Assembly (NCBI GenBank): GCA_031292665.1
Contig: JARLGR010000120.1
Coordinates: 1 to 47,776, forward strand
From: Mycobacterium sp.
Lineage (GTDB): Bacteria > Actinomycetota > Actinomycetes > Mycobacteriales > Mycobacteriaceae
Direction of reading: 5' to 3'
Length of the DNA stretch: 47,776 nucleotides
Shown: piece by piece, positions 25,141 to 32,859 of the stretch
Layout of the letters: every line of letters starts with the position of its first letter
Position numbering within the stretch: the stretch's first letter is position 1
Position numbers and translations under genes: made by a program
The notes under the pieces: generated by a model
Told to the model about the DNA's origin: nothing
The model's input: only the letters and a program-made list of their open reading frames with translations
The model's database searches: none

Positions 25141-26625
25141 ATGACCGAGGCTGTAAAGGTCCGCTTCGAGCCCAAGATGATGATCGACGGCACGCTCGTC
25201 GACGGCCAGGCCGGCACCTTCACCAACATCAACCCGGCAACCGAGGAGAGCCTCGGGGAGGTGGCCGACGCGTCGAAGGAAGACATGCATCGGGCCATCG
25301 ACGCCGCCCGGCGGGCCTTCGACGAGACGGACTGGTCGACCAACCGCGAGTTGCGCAAGCGCTGCCTGCTGCAGCTGCACGAGGCGATCGAATCGGAGAA
25401 GGAAGAGCTGCGCGAGGAACTCATCCTCGAGGTCGGGGCACCCCGCGCCATCACCTACGGGCCCCAGCTGGACGCCCCGCTGGCCGAAGGGCTGCGCTAT
25501 CCCGCCAAGCTGATCGACGAGTACCCGTGGGAGACCGACCTCGGCGACGTGGTCGTCAGCCTCACCGGCACGCTGACCACCCGCAAGGTCTGGCGCGAAC
25601 CGGTCGGCGTGGTCGGTGCCATCGTGCCGTGGAACTTCCCCTTCGAAGTCACCATCAACAAGCTCGGCCAGGCATTGGCCACCGGCAACACCGTGGTCCT
25701 CAAACCGGCGCCCGACACGCCGTTCAACGCGACCCGCCTGGGCCGGCTGATCGCCGAAAAGACCGACATCCCAGCCGGAGTCGTCAGCGTCGTCACCGCT
25801 TCGGACCACCTGGTGGGCGAGGAGCTCACGCTGTCGCCGAAAGTTGACCTGATTTCTTTCACCGGCTCCACCGCGGTCGGGAAACGGATCATGGAAAAAG
25901 GCGCGGCGACGTTGAAGCGGCTGTTTCTGGAACTCGGCGGCAAGTCGGCCACCATCGTGCTGGAAGACGCCGACTTCGGGTCGGCATGCGCGATCGGCAT
26001 CTCGCCGTGCATGCACGCCGGGCAGGGCTGCGCCATTCCCACCAGGATGCTGCTCCCGCGGTCTCGCTACGACGAGGGTGTGGCGATACTCAAGAGCATC
26101 TACGAGAACGTCATGCCGGGCGATCCGCAAGACCCCGCTACCCTGACCGGCCCGCTGATCTCGGACAAGCAGCGCAAGCGCGTGCTGGGCTACATCAACA
26201 AGGGCGTCGAAGAGGGTGCCACCCCACTGGTCGGTGGGCCCGACGCGTCCACCGGATTCGACAAGGGATTCTTCGTCCGGCCAACGCTTTTCGTCGACGT
26301 CGACAACTCCATGACGATCGCGCAGGAAGAGATCTTCGGCCCGGTGCTGGCCGTCATCCCCTTCGACGACGAGGAGGACGCCATCCGCATCGCCAACGAC
26401 AGCGCCTATGGGTTGGCCGGCAACGTGATGTCGGGTTCGCTGGAGCGCTCGCTGGCGGTGGCGCGGCGGCTGCGAGCGGGCGTGATCGGCGTCAACGGCG
26501 GTGCCTGCTACGGCGCCGATACACCGTTCGGTGGCTATAAGGCCAGCGGGGTGGGCCGTCAGAACGGTGTCGCCGGGTTCGACCAGTACACCGAGATCAA
26601 GTCCGTGGGCTATCCCGCCGGGTAG
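25141..26625 (+). CDS. Aldehyde dehydrogenase
   Basis: Protein of 494 residues, full length. Catalytic residues are present: general base E264 in LELGGKS, nucleophile C297 in HAGQGCAIPT, oxyanion Asn in PWNFPFE and a TGSTAVGKRI cofactor loop. It oxidises an aldehyde to an acid with NAD(P)+, a natural step after a P450 and an alcohol-oxidising SDR. The GQGC context and GGACYGADTPFGGYKASG tail are typical of broad-range ALDHs. The 136 bases before it include a possible weak promoter (TTGCCA-N16-TAAGGC near 25029) and AAAGAGAG as ribosome site. Confidence 0.92.
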   Translation: MTEAVKVRFEPKMMIDGTLVDGQAGTFTNINPATEESLGEVADASKEDMHRAIDAARRAFDETDWSTNRELRKRCLLQLHEAIESEKEELREELILEVGAPRAITYGPQLDAPLAEGLRYPAKLIDEYPWETDLGDVVVSLTGTLTTRKVWREPVGVVGAIVPWNFPFEVTINKLGQALATGNTVVLKPAPDTPFNATRLGRLIAEKTDIPAGVVSVVTASDHLVGEELTLSPKVDLISFTGSTAVGKRIMEKGAATLKRLFLELGGKSATIVLEDADFGSACAIGISPCMHAGQGCAIPTRMLLPRSRYDEGVAILKSIYENVMPGDPQDPATLTGPLISDKQRKRVLGYINKGVEEGATPLVGGPDASTGFDKGFFVRPTLFVDVDNSMTIAQEEIFGPVLAVIPFDDEEDAIRIANDSAYGLAGNVMSGSLERSLAVARRLRAGVIGVNGGACYGADTPFGGYKASGVGRQNGVAGFDQYTEIKSVGYPAG

Positions 26626-26627
26626 GG

Positions 26628-26728
26628 CCAAAAAGCTTCCCGCAGAAAGGGATAGCGCGTTGGGAGGAGGAACTGGTCGACAGGTCGGCATCCGGGTGAT
26701 CGACCAGTTCGCCAACCCGTCCCGTTAG
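26628..26728 (+). pseudogene. Cytochrome P450 fragment
   Basis: About 100 bases that match codons for KAFSQKALARWEDELVGR...LIDGFAAN of the P450 at 24085-24180 at nucleotide and protein level. The match jumps between frames: ARWEEELVDRSASG in one, VIDQFANPSR-TAG in another. It is a degraded piece of a related but not identical P450 gene immediately after the aldehyde dehydrogenase. It indicates that the cluster once had a second P450 here or suffered a duplication and deletion. Confidence 0.65.
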
Positions 26729-26866
26729 CCGGGCGCGATAGGCCGCTTCAAGGTACAGACGATGCTCCACTGGCAGTAGTGGTCCCCAACTTCGTCGTAG
26801 TCCTTGAAGTGGTGGGTGACCTGAGTACGTTGCACCGAGGATCCGACAATTTCCCAACCCTTGGGG
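26725..26866 (-). pseudogene. C-terminal fragment of an unrecognised protein, cut by the IS3 element
   Basis: On the minus strand ~46 codons read GWEIVGSSVQRTQVTHHF, KDYDEVGDHYCQWSIVC and TLKRPIAPG before TAA at 26727-26725. Composition and conserved aromatics look like real protein. The reading enters directly from the left inverted repeat of the IS3 element at 26867. The missing N-terminal part is not on the other side of the element, so a deletion accompanied or followed insertion. I do not recognise the family. Confidence 0.5.
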
Positions 26867-26928
26867 TTGACCCCTGACGGTGGACACCTAACTGGTGGGA
26901 CTGCTGGTCCCGCGGGAAGGATGTCCGT

Positions 26929-27228
26929 ATGTCGGGCGAGCGTCGGAAGTACACCCCGGAGTTCCAGGAGCAGGCTGCCCGCCTGGTGATCGAGACGGGC
27001 CGGCCGGTAGCGCATGTCGCGGCGGAGATCGGTGTCGGTGAACAAGTGCTGGGGCGTTGGGCGCGCCTCCAACGCCAAGCGGCCGCGGGTGGCGATGCTG
27101 GCGCGGTGCTTGATGCTGATGAACGCGCAGAGTTGGAGCGTCTGCGCCGCGAGAATGCCGAATTACGGTTGGACCGTGAGTTTTTGAAAAAAGCCGCGGC
27201 CTTCTTCTTCTCCGAGCAGAACCGGTAG
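26929..27228 (+). CDS. IS3-family transposase OrfA
   Basis: Protein of 99 residues: helix-turn-helix (YTPEFQEQAARLVIETGRPVA then HVAAEIGVGEQVLGRWA) and a leucine-zipper-like C-terminus (ERAELERLRRENAELRLDREFLKKA). This is the DNA-binding regulator half of IS3 transposases. Near its end AAAAAAG at 27187-27193 would allow -1 slippage into orfB to make the OrfAB fusion. Confidence 0.88.
   Translation: MSGERRKYTPEFQEQAARLVIETGRPVAHVAAEIGVGEQVLGRWARLQRQAAAGGDAGAVLDADERAELERLRRENAELRLDREFLKKAAAFFFSEQNR
27187..27193 (+). other. Programmed -1 frameshift site (A6G)
   Basis: AAAAAAG lies in the last part of orfA. orfB is in the -1 frame relative to orfA and starts at 27240, so slippage here would join the two, as in other IS3 elements. 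Confidence 0.6.
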
Positions 27229-27239
27229 AAGCCTACCGG

Positions 27240-28114
27240 GTGATCGAGGCGGAGAAGGCCACCTACACGGTTAAGCGGATGTGCGAGCTGCTGGAAGTGT
27301 CGCGCTCAGGGTTCTACAAATGGCGCAGGTCCCGCGACGGTGCACCGTCGCCGTCGCGGCAGCGGCGTGCTGAGTTGGACGCTAGAGTCGCCGACTTTCA
27401 CCAGGCCTCCGGTGGCGTCTATGGCGCCCCACGGATCCTGGCCGATCTGCGTGCCGCCGGCACCCGGGTATCGCGCGAGACGGTGGCGGCCTCGCTGCGC
27501 CGCCAGGGCCTGGCCGGGATCAGCCCGCGCACGTTCGCGCCGGCCACGACGGTGGTCGACCTGGATGCGCCGATACCCAAAGACCTAGTGAGGCGGCGGT
27601 TCGACACCGGTGAGCTGGATCGGGTGTGGACCTCCGACATCACCTACTTGCGTACCGGGCAGGGCTGGCTGTATCTGTGTGCGGTTCGTGACGGCTGTTC
27701 ACGACGGGTGATCGGCTGGGCGATCGACGAGCACTTGCGCACCGATCTGGTCACCTCGGCGCTGTCGATGGCCGTCGCGATGCGCGGCGAGCTGGCCCGG
27801 GAGGTTGTTCTGCACGCTGACCCGGGCAGTACACCTCTGCGGAGCTGGCGCGGTTCGCCAACGCGCATAACCTGGCCCGCTCCATCGGACGCACAGGGGT
27901 GTGCTGGGATAACGCTGCGGCCGAATCCTTCTGGGCGACTTTGAAAGTCGAGTTCTACGACCGCTACCTGTGGCCCACCAAGCCGGCGGCTAGGCTCGCT
28001 GTCGGCGACGGGATCGAACGGGTCTACAACCGGCGCAGACGCCACTCCGCCCTCGGCATGGTCAGCCCGGTCGAGTACGAAGACCGATGCACTCAGACGG
28101 CACAAGCCGCCTGA
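27240..28114 (+). pseudogene. IS3-family transposase OrfB, frameshifted
   Basis: The DDE integrase begins with the HTH_21-type CELLEVSRSGFYKWRRS and reaches the first catalytic Asp in WTSDITYLRTG. At 27830/27831 the sequence AGTACACC lacks four bases relative to the expected AGTCAGTACACC, so after LHADPGS the frame is lost. The rest (ELARFANAHNLARSIGRTG, CWDNAAAESFWATLK with the catalytic Glu, NRRRRHSALG) continues in frame 2 to TGA at 28112-28114. The conserved ADRGSQ is also changed to ADPGS. The element cannot make its own OrfAB. Confidence 0.85.
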
Positions 28115-28154
28115 CCCCCGTCCAAAAAACGAGTTCAAGCCCAGGTCAGAACGG

Positions 28155-28631
28155 CTAGCGGCCGGTGACGCCATCGATGAGCTCCCGCAGGATGTCGGCA
28201 TGCCCGGCGTGGCGGGCGGTTTCCTCGAGCAGGTGCGCGATGATCCAGCGCAGCGTGACATGGCCGCGGTCATCGGCGATCACGCTCAGTTCGTCGAGGG
28301 ACGGGGCGTCGGCGATCACCGCGTCAACAGCCGCCCAAGTGCCTCGGTAGGCGGCCAGCGCGGAATCGATGGTTTGGCGTGTTGGTACCGGCGCCGGTTT
28401 CTCGCCGCCGGCGAACCGGTGCATGATCCACAACCGCTCGGCGTGGGCTAGGTGTTCGATTAGCCACACCAGCGTGGTGCCGCTGGGCACCGGAGACTGG
28501 CGCGCGGCAATCTCAGATACTCCAAAGAGCTTGCGGGTCAGTGACTCCCGCTGATATTGGAGCAAAACAGTGAGGACCTGACGATCGTCACCAAACGATC
28601 GGGGTGGCTTCTGATCGGGCATGACCGACAT
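28155..28631 (-). CDS. DinB/DUF664 family protein
   Basis: Protein of 158 residues forming a four-helix bundle. Histidines in EHLAHAERLW and HLLEETARHAGHADILRE form the metal site of the DinB/YfiT/mycothiol-dependent transferase superfamily. Members of this DUF664 type may be thiol- or metal-dependent transferases, but the reaction is unknown. The ATG at 28631 (MSVMPDQ) or 28622 (MPDQK) could start it. It lies between IS debris on both sides and may be a passenger of the island's right edge. Confidence 0.83.
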   Translation of the reverse strand: MSVMPDQKPPRSFGDDRQVLTVLLQYQRESLTRKLFGVSEIAARQSPVPSGTTLVWLIEHLAHAERLWIMHRFAGGEKPAPVPTRQTIDSALAAYRGTWAAVDAVIADAPSLDELSVIADDRGHVTLRWIIAHLLEETARHAGHADILRELIDGVTGR

Positions 28632-28757
28632 CGTCCAACCGCGGGCGCATCGTCCGCAACCACCCGGTTACGCTAGCCTAAGATGGTCCGCCATACGATC
28701 GAGGGCCGACGCTACTCGCGATCGGTATGATCAGACTGGTTGACTTCAAAGGCCAAC

Positions 28758-28806
28758 TGACTCAGACGGCACAAGCCGCCTGACCCCGTGTCCACCAAAC
28801 GGGTCA
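28758..28806 (+). repeat. Second partial copy of the IS3 right end
   Basis: The run ACTCAGACGGCACAAGCCGCC followed by TGACCCC repeats the orfB 3' end and stop from 28091 onward, then continues as GTGTCCACCAAACGGGTCAA, a better-preserved right inverted repeat. No other part of this copy is present. It marks the likely right border of the island and a past recombination between IS copies. Confidence 0.7.
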
Positions 28807-28911
28807 AGACCACCCCTCATTCGTGTGCGAGATAAAGGTGCTCTCCCATCGCGGGGGGTACCACGTGTCGTCTGACGCCAGCCACCAACCGGGCCCGGGT
28901 GAAGGAGTGCT
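28804..28911 (-). pseudogene. Fragment with GPGWWxASDxxWYPP motif
   Basis: The minus strand contains PSPGPGWWLASDDTWYPPRW, the N-terminal signature of a mycobacterial family of membrane and secreted proteins (usually GPGWWQASDGKWYPPE). After it come about 13 unrelated residues and a stop at 28806-28804 inside the IS remnant. It is probably the start of a gene cut by the IS copy. The rest of 28632-29192 shows no credible gene; TTGACA at 29138-29143 is a possible -35 for the thiolase but no good -10 follows. Confidence 0.35.
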
Positions 28912-29192
28912 CAAATCCCGGCACCCTACTTCGCTGATGCCCCGCGAAAAATGAACACCAGATGACGGAAGCGATACGCATTCCCAAAGGCTGCGATCGA
29001 CCGTAGAAACGGTTTCCGCGTTGTTCGGGCCGGCGGCCGCCGCGAACAAACGTCAGGATCACCGCGGCAAGATGTTGCCCGGGCACCCGCCGACAACCCG
29101 CCACACCACCCCGCCCTCCGACCTCCCAACCCCTTGGTTGACAATCGACGGAAGTTCGTCGTCTGAGGACCAGCGTCAAAGGAGACATCACC

Positions 29193-30341
29193 ATGGCTGA
29201 AGCCGTCATCGTCGAGGCAGTGCGCTCACCGGTCGGGAAGCGCAACGGCGGACTGTCCGGGGTACACCCGGCGGATCTGTCCGCGCAGGTCCTCAACGGG
29301 CTGGTCGACAAGACGGGCATCGACCCCGAAATCGTCGACGACGTCATCTGGGGCTGCGTCATGCAGGCCGGTGAGCAGGCCCTCGACATCGCGCGCACCG
29401 CGCTGCTGACGGCCGGCTGGCCGGAGACCGTGCCGGGCGTGACGGTCGACCGCCAGTGCGGCTCCAGCCAGCAGTCCGTCCACTTCGCCGCGGCCGGGGT
29501 GGTCGCCGGGCATTACGACGTTGTCGTCGCCGGCGGTGTGGAGTCGATGTCGCGGACCCCGATGGGCTCGTCGCTGGCCAACGGCGGCCGGCCGTACTCC
29601 CAGGCTTTCCTCGACCGCTATGACGGCCAGATCCCCAACCAGGGTCTCGGCGCGGAGATGATCGCCGAGCAGTGGGGTCTCGACCGCACCGCGCTGGACG
29701 AATTCTCCCTCGCCTCGCACGAGAAGGCCGCCGCGGCACAGGATTCCGGTGCGTTCGATGACCAGATTGTCGGCATTAAGGACCAAGACGGCAATGTCGT
29801 GCTCAGGGACGAGGGCATCCGTCGCGGCACGCCGATGGAGAAGATGGCGTCGCTGAAGCCGGCGTTCAAGGAGGACGGTGTGATCCACGCCGGCAACTCC
29901 TCGCAGATCTCCGACGGTTCGGCCGCACTCCTGTTCATGTCGGCGGAGAAGGCCAAGTCGTTGGGGCTCAAGCCGCTCGCAAGGGTGCACACCGCGACGC
30001 TGGCCGGAGCCAACCCGGTGATCATGCTGACCGCGCCCATCCCGGCGACCCAGAAGGTGCTGAAGAAGTCGGGGCTGAGCATCGGCGACATCGGGGCCTA
30101 CGAGGTCAACGAGGCGTTCGCGCCCGTCCCGCTCGCATGGTTGAAGGACATCGGCGCCGACGAGAAGAAGCTCAACCCCAACGGCGGCGCGATCGCGCTG
30201 GGCCACCCGCTTGGCGGCTCGGGTGCACGGCTGATGACCACGCTGCTCTATCACATGCGGGACAAGGGAATTCGCTACGGCCTGCAGACGATGTGTGAGG
30301 GCGGCGGCCAGGCGAACGCCACCATCTTAGAGCTGCTGTGA
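29193..30341 (+). CDS. Acetyl-CoA acyltransferase (thiolase)
   Basis: Protein of 382 residues with the full catalytic set: C89 in DRQCGSSQQS, H338 in GGAIALGHPLGGSGAR, C368 in MCEGGGQAN, and the NEAFAPVPLAW loop. It cleaves 3-ketoacyl-CoA to acetyl-CoA or propionyl-CoA and a shorter acyl-CoA. The N-terminus (VIVEAVRSPVGKRNGGLSGVHP) is closest in style to mycobacterial FadA5/FadA6. AAAGGAGA precedes the ATG. By position it matches Rv1135A, which in M. tuberculosis is only a short fragment, so this is the intact form. GTGA overlap with the next gene shows coupling. Confidence 0.92.
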   Translation: MAEAVIVEAVRSPVGKRNGGLSGVHPADLSAQVLNGLVDKTGIDPEIVDDVIWGCVMQAGEQALDIARTALLTAGWPETVPGVTVDRQCGSSQQSVHFAAAGVVAGHYDVVVAGGVESMSRTPMGSSLANGGRPYSQAFLDRYDGQIPNQGLGAEMIAEQWGLDRTALDEFSLASHEKAAAAQDSGAFDDQIVGIKDQDGNVVLRDEGIRRGTPMEKMASLKPAFKEDGVIHAGNSSQISDGSAALLFMSAEKAKSLGLKPLARVHTATLAGANPVIMLTAPIPATQKVLKKSGLSIGDIGAYEVNEAFAPVPLAWLKDIGADEKKLNPNGGAIALGHPLGGSGARLMTTLLYHMRDKGIRYGLQTMCEGGGQANATILELL

Positions 30342-31141
30342 CCGAAGGCGATACCGGCCGGCCGGCGGTGCTGGCCGAACGTCGCGGCAACGTCGCTGTC
30401 ATCACCATCAACCGGCCGGAGGCCCGCAACGCCATCAACAGCGCGGTCAGCATCGGCGTCGGCGACGCGCTCGACGAGGCGGGGCACGACCCCGACGTGC
30501 GTGCCGTGGTCATCACCGGCGCAGGCGACAAGTCGTTCTGCGCCGGTGCCGACCTCAAGGCGATTGCGCGCCGGGAGAACCTGTACCACCCCGACCACGG
30601 CGAGTGGGGCTTCGCCGGTTACGTGCACCACTTCATCGACAAGCCGACCATCGCCGCGGTCAACGGCGCCGCGTTCGGCGGCGGCACGGAGATCGCGATG
30701 GCCAGCGACCTGGTGGTGGCCACCGAAAGCGCCAAGTTCGGCCTGCCGGAGGTCAAGCGGGGACTCATCGCGGCGGCCGGGGGCGTCTTCCGGATCATGA
30801 ACCACCTGCCCCGCAAAGTGGCGATGGAACTGCTGATGACCGGAGAGCCGATCGCAGCCTCGGACGCGTGCCGGTGGGGCTTGATCAACCAGGTCGTCAC
30901 GGAGGGCCCGGTGCTGGACGCCGCGCTGGCGCTCGCCGCACGGATCACCGTCAACGCGCCGCTGTCGGTACAGGCCAGCAAGCGCATCGCCTATGGGGTC
31001 GACGACGGCGTCATCGCCGACGAGGAACTCGGCTGGGAGCGCACCATCCGTGAGATGCGCACCCTGCTGAAGTCCGAGGACGCCAGGGAAGGACCGTTGG
31101 CCTTCGCCGAGAAGCGGGAACCCGTCTGGAAGGCGCGCTAG
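30338..31141 (+). CDS. Enoyl-CoA hydratase/isomerase family protein (Rv1136-like)
   Basis: Protein of 267 residues. The GTG start overlaps the thiolase stop (GTGA). Crotonase features: SFCAGADLKAI oxyanion strand, NGAAFGGGTEIAMASDLVVA second oxyanion loop, and FGLPEVKRGL carrying the catalytic Glu. It hydrates 2-enoyl-CoA and so supplies the substrate chain to the coupled thiolase. The end overlaps the convergent flavoprotein gene at the palindrome CTAG, sharing three bases. Confidence 0.9.
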   Translation: MTEGDTGRPAVLAERRGNVAVITINRPEARNAINSAVSIGVGDALDEAGHDPDVRAVVITGAGDKSFCAGADLKAIARRENLYHPDHGEWGFAGYVHHFIDKPTIAAVNGAAFGGGTEIAMASDLVVATESAKFGLPEVKRGLIAAAGGVFRIMNHLPRKVAMELLMTGEPIAASDACRWGLINQVVTEGPVLDAALALAARITVNAPLSVQASKRIAYGVDDGVIADEELGWERTIREMRTLLKSEDAREGPLAFAEKREPVWKAR

Positions 31142-32154
31142 CTCCCCAGGACGTTCACCCCCCACCGGAACACGGGGGGCAGCACGACGGACACCGGGAC
31201 AATGGCCTTGCGCGCCAACGGTGGCGCACTGGCCAGCACCAGCGCGCGGGTGAGCAGCCGGTAGTTGCGGGTCACCCGGTGCCACGCCGCCTCGTACGAC
31301 GACGGTGTGTCGTTGACGATCGCGTCGACCGCCGCGGCCGCCTGCTTGACCGCGAGGCTGATGCCTTCGCCGGTCAGGGCGTCCTCGTATCCCGCAGCGT
31401 CGCCCACCAACAGCACCCGCCCCGCGACCCGCCGCGAAACCACCTGCCGCAGCGGGCCGCAACCCCGGGCCTGCCCGCGGCCGGCGCCCTCGAGCCGGCG
31501 GGCCAACCAGGGAAACCAGGCCAGGTCGGGGCGGCCAGGGGACAGAATTGCCACGCCGACCAAGTCCGGTTCCACCGGCGTCACGTACGCCTCACCCCAA
31601 CGCGACCAGTGCACCTCGACGAAATCCGTCCACGCCGGCACCTTGAAGTGCCACCGCACCCCGTAACGGCGCGGCTTCCCGGCTGTCGCGGTGATGCCGA
31701 CGGCGTGCCGCACCGGCGAATGCAGCCCGTCGGCCGCCACCAGATACTTCGCGTACACCCCGGCGGCCGCCACCCCGTGCGCGTCCTGCCGGACACCGGT
31801 GACCTTCGCCCGAATCCATTCCGTGTCTTGCTCTTTCGCCCGCGCTTCCAACGCCGCGTGCAAGCTGGTCCGCCGCACACCCCGGCCGGGCCCGTTGTTA
31901 AATCGCGCCTGCGCCCGACGATGTTCGCTCACGTAGGCGATCCCGTGAAAGGGCATCCCGGCCGGGTCGACGCCGAGCGAGGTCAGCTCCGCCAGGCCGC
32001 CCGGCATCAACCCCTCGCCGCACGCTTTGTCGATGGGTCCCTCTCGGGGTTCGACCACTATCACCGAAAGTCCAAGACTCCGCGCGTGTAACGCCGTGGC
32101 GAGGCCCCCCGGTCCGCCACCGACGACCAGCAGGTCGGCGTCGTAGTCCGTCAT
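31138..32154 (-). CDS. Geranylgeranyl-reductase-like FAD oxidoreductase (Rv1138c-like)
   Basis: Protein of 338 residues. VVGGGPGGLATALHARSLG is the FAD-binding loop, KACGEGLMPGGL the conserved CxGG-type substrate segment of geranylgeranyl reductases, and RVLLVGDAAGYEDALTGEGISLA the second FAD motif. It probably reduces or oxidises an isoprenoid-like or polyketide-like lipid. The ATG (32154-32152) overlaps the stop of the methyltransferase upstream as ATGA. In some bacteria this pair follows a type III polyketide synthase; none is present here. Confidence 0.87.
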   Translation of the reverse strand: MTDYDADLLVVGGGPGGLATALHARSLGLSVIVVEPREGPIDKACGEGLMPGGLAELTSLGVDPAGMPFHGIAYVSEHRRAQARFNNGPGRGVRRTSLHAALEARAKEQDTEWIRAKVTGVRQDAHGVAAAGVYAKYLVAADGLHSPVRHAVGITATAGKPRRYGVRWHFKVPAWTDFVEVHWSRWGEAYVTPVEPDLVGVAILSPGRPDLAWFPWLARRLEGAGRGQARGCGPLRQVVSRRVAGRVLLVGDAAGYEDALTGEGISLAVKQAAAAVDAIVNDTPSSYEAAWHRVTRNYRLLTRALVLASAPPLARKAIVPVSVVLPPVFRWGVNVLGS

Positions 32155-32651
32155 ACGTAGCCCAAAGCGGAGTTCTCGACCCGCAGGCGCACCCGCAAAA
32201 CCAGGGCGTTGGCGAGGGTGAACCCCACCGCGGTCAGCCACGCGGTGTGCACCAACGGCAGCGCCAATCCTTCGGCCACCACAGCAACATAGTTGGGGTG
32301 GTGCAGCCACCGGTAGGGGCCTTCTCGCACCAGAGGGGCATCCCGCAACACGATCACCCTCGTGTTCCACCGGTGGCCCAGCGTGCCGATGCACCACCAG
32401 CGCAGCCCCTGGCTCAACGCCACCACCGCCAGCATCGGCCAGCCCAGCCACGCGATGAACGGCCGGTGCAGCGCCCACGGTTCGACGACGCAGCCGACCA
32501 GCAGTGCCGCGTGAATGACGACCATCGCCACGTAGTGGGGCCGGCCAAACTCCTTGGCGCCCTGTGCGAACGACCACCGCGCGTTGCGCTCGGAGACCAC
32601 CAGCTCCACCAGGCGTTCGATCCCCACCGCCAGGATCAGCAGGTAATACAT
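32151..32651 (-). CDS. ICMT-family membrane methyltransferase (Rv1139c-like)
   Basis: Protein of 166 residues with about four transmembrane helices. LGHRWNTRVIVLRDAPLVREGPYRWLHHPNYVAVVAEG is the isoprenylcysteine carboxyl methyltransferase/PEMT SAM-binding signature. Close relatives next to type III polyketide synthases (BpsB type) methylate alkylpyrones. It is coupled by ATGA overlap to the flavoprotein. The 208 bases upstream to 32859 show no gene or clear promoter. Confidence 0.87.
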   Translation of the reverse strand: MYYLLILAVGIERLVELVVSERNARWSFAQGAKEFGRPHYVAMVVIHAALLVGCVVEPWALHRPFIAWLGWPMLAVVALSQGLRWWCIGTLGHRWNTRVIVLRDAPLVREGPYRWLHHPNYVAVVAEGLALPLVHTAWLTAVGFTLANALVLRVRLRVENSALGYV

Positions 32652-32859
32652 GTCTCCACTATCTCAGCGTCATCTCGGTCCAGCGATTCGTCCCGAAAGC
32701 ACCACGGTAGTGGCGGCGCGTCGGTTCAACCGCCGCCGGCATCGGTCGCGAGCGTAACGTGACGGCGAAAATGCTCGAAAGTAGCCATGGCGTTACGTAC
32801 ACGTCCGGCCCCCGCCGGCACCGCTGAGCGGTCCGCATCTCGCCGGTAGGGTCGACGGT

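Larger units (their letters stand above)
26867..28138 (+). mobile_element. IS3-family insertion sequence, decayed
   Basis: About 1272 bases with orfA, a slippage site and a broken orfB. The left end, TTGACCCCTGACGGTGGACA (26867-26886), matches the right-end inverted repeat better preserved in the partial copy at 28758-28806 (reverse complement TTGACCCGTTTGGTGGACAC). This copy's own right end (about 28117-28138) is more diverged. I see no clear short target duplication at the flanks, consistent with later rearrangement. Confidence 0.75.

Noticed and set aside
25133..25146. GAACAAACATGACC before the aldehyde dehydrogenase, resembling half of the island operator
   Set aside because: Only the left ten bases match, the right arm is missing and it overlaps the start codon; not counted as a seventh site.
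24640..26715. A 691-codon open frame on the minus strand opposite the aldehyde dehydrogenase
   Set aside because: A GC-rich antisense shadow: it mirrors codon structure of the real gene, has no family motif and no ribosome site.
26864..28141. Target-site duplication flanking the IS3 element
   Set aside because: Flanks read GGG on the left and GCC on the right; no 3-4 bp direct repeat, so none is claimed.
29138..29166. TTGACA-N17-GTCTGA as thiolase promoter
   Set aside because: The -10 is too poor (no T or A at the key positions); mentioned only as a possible -35.
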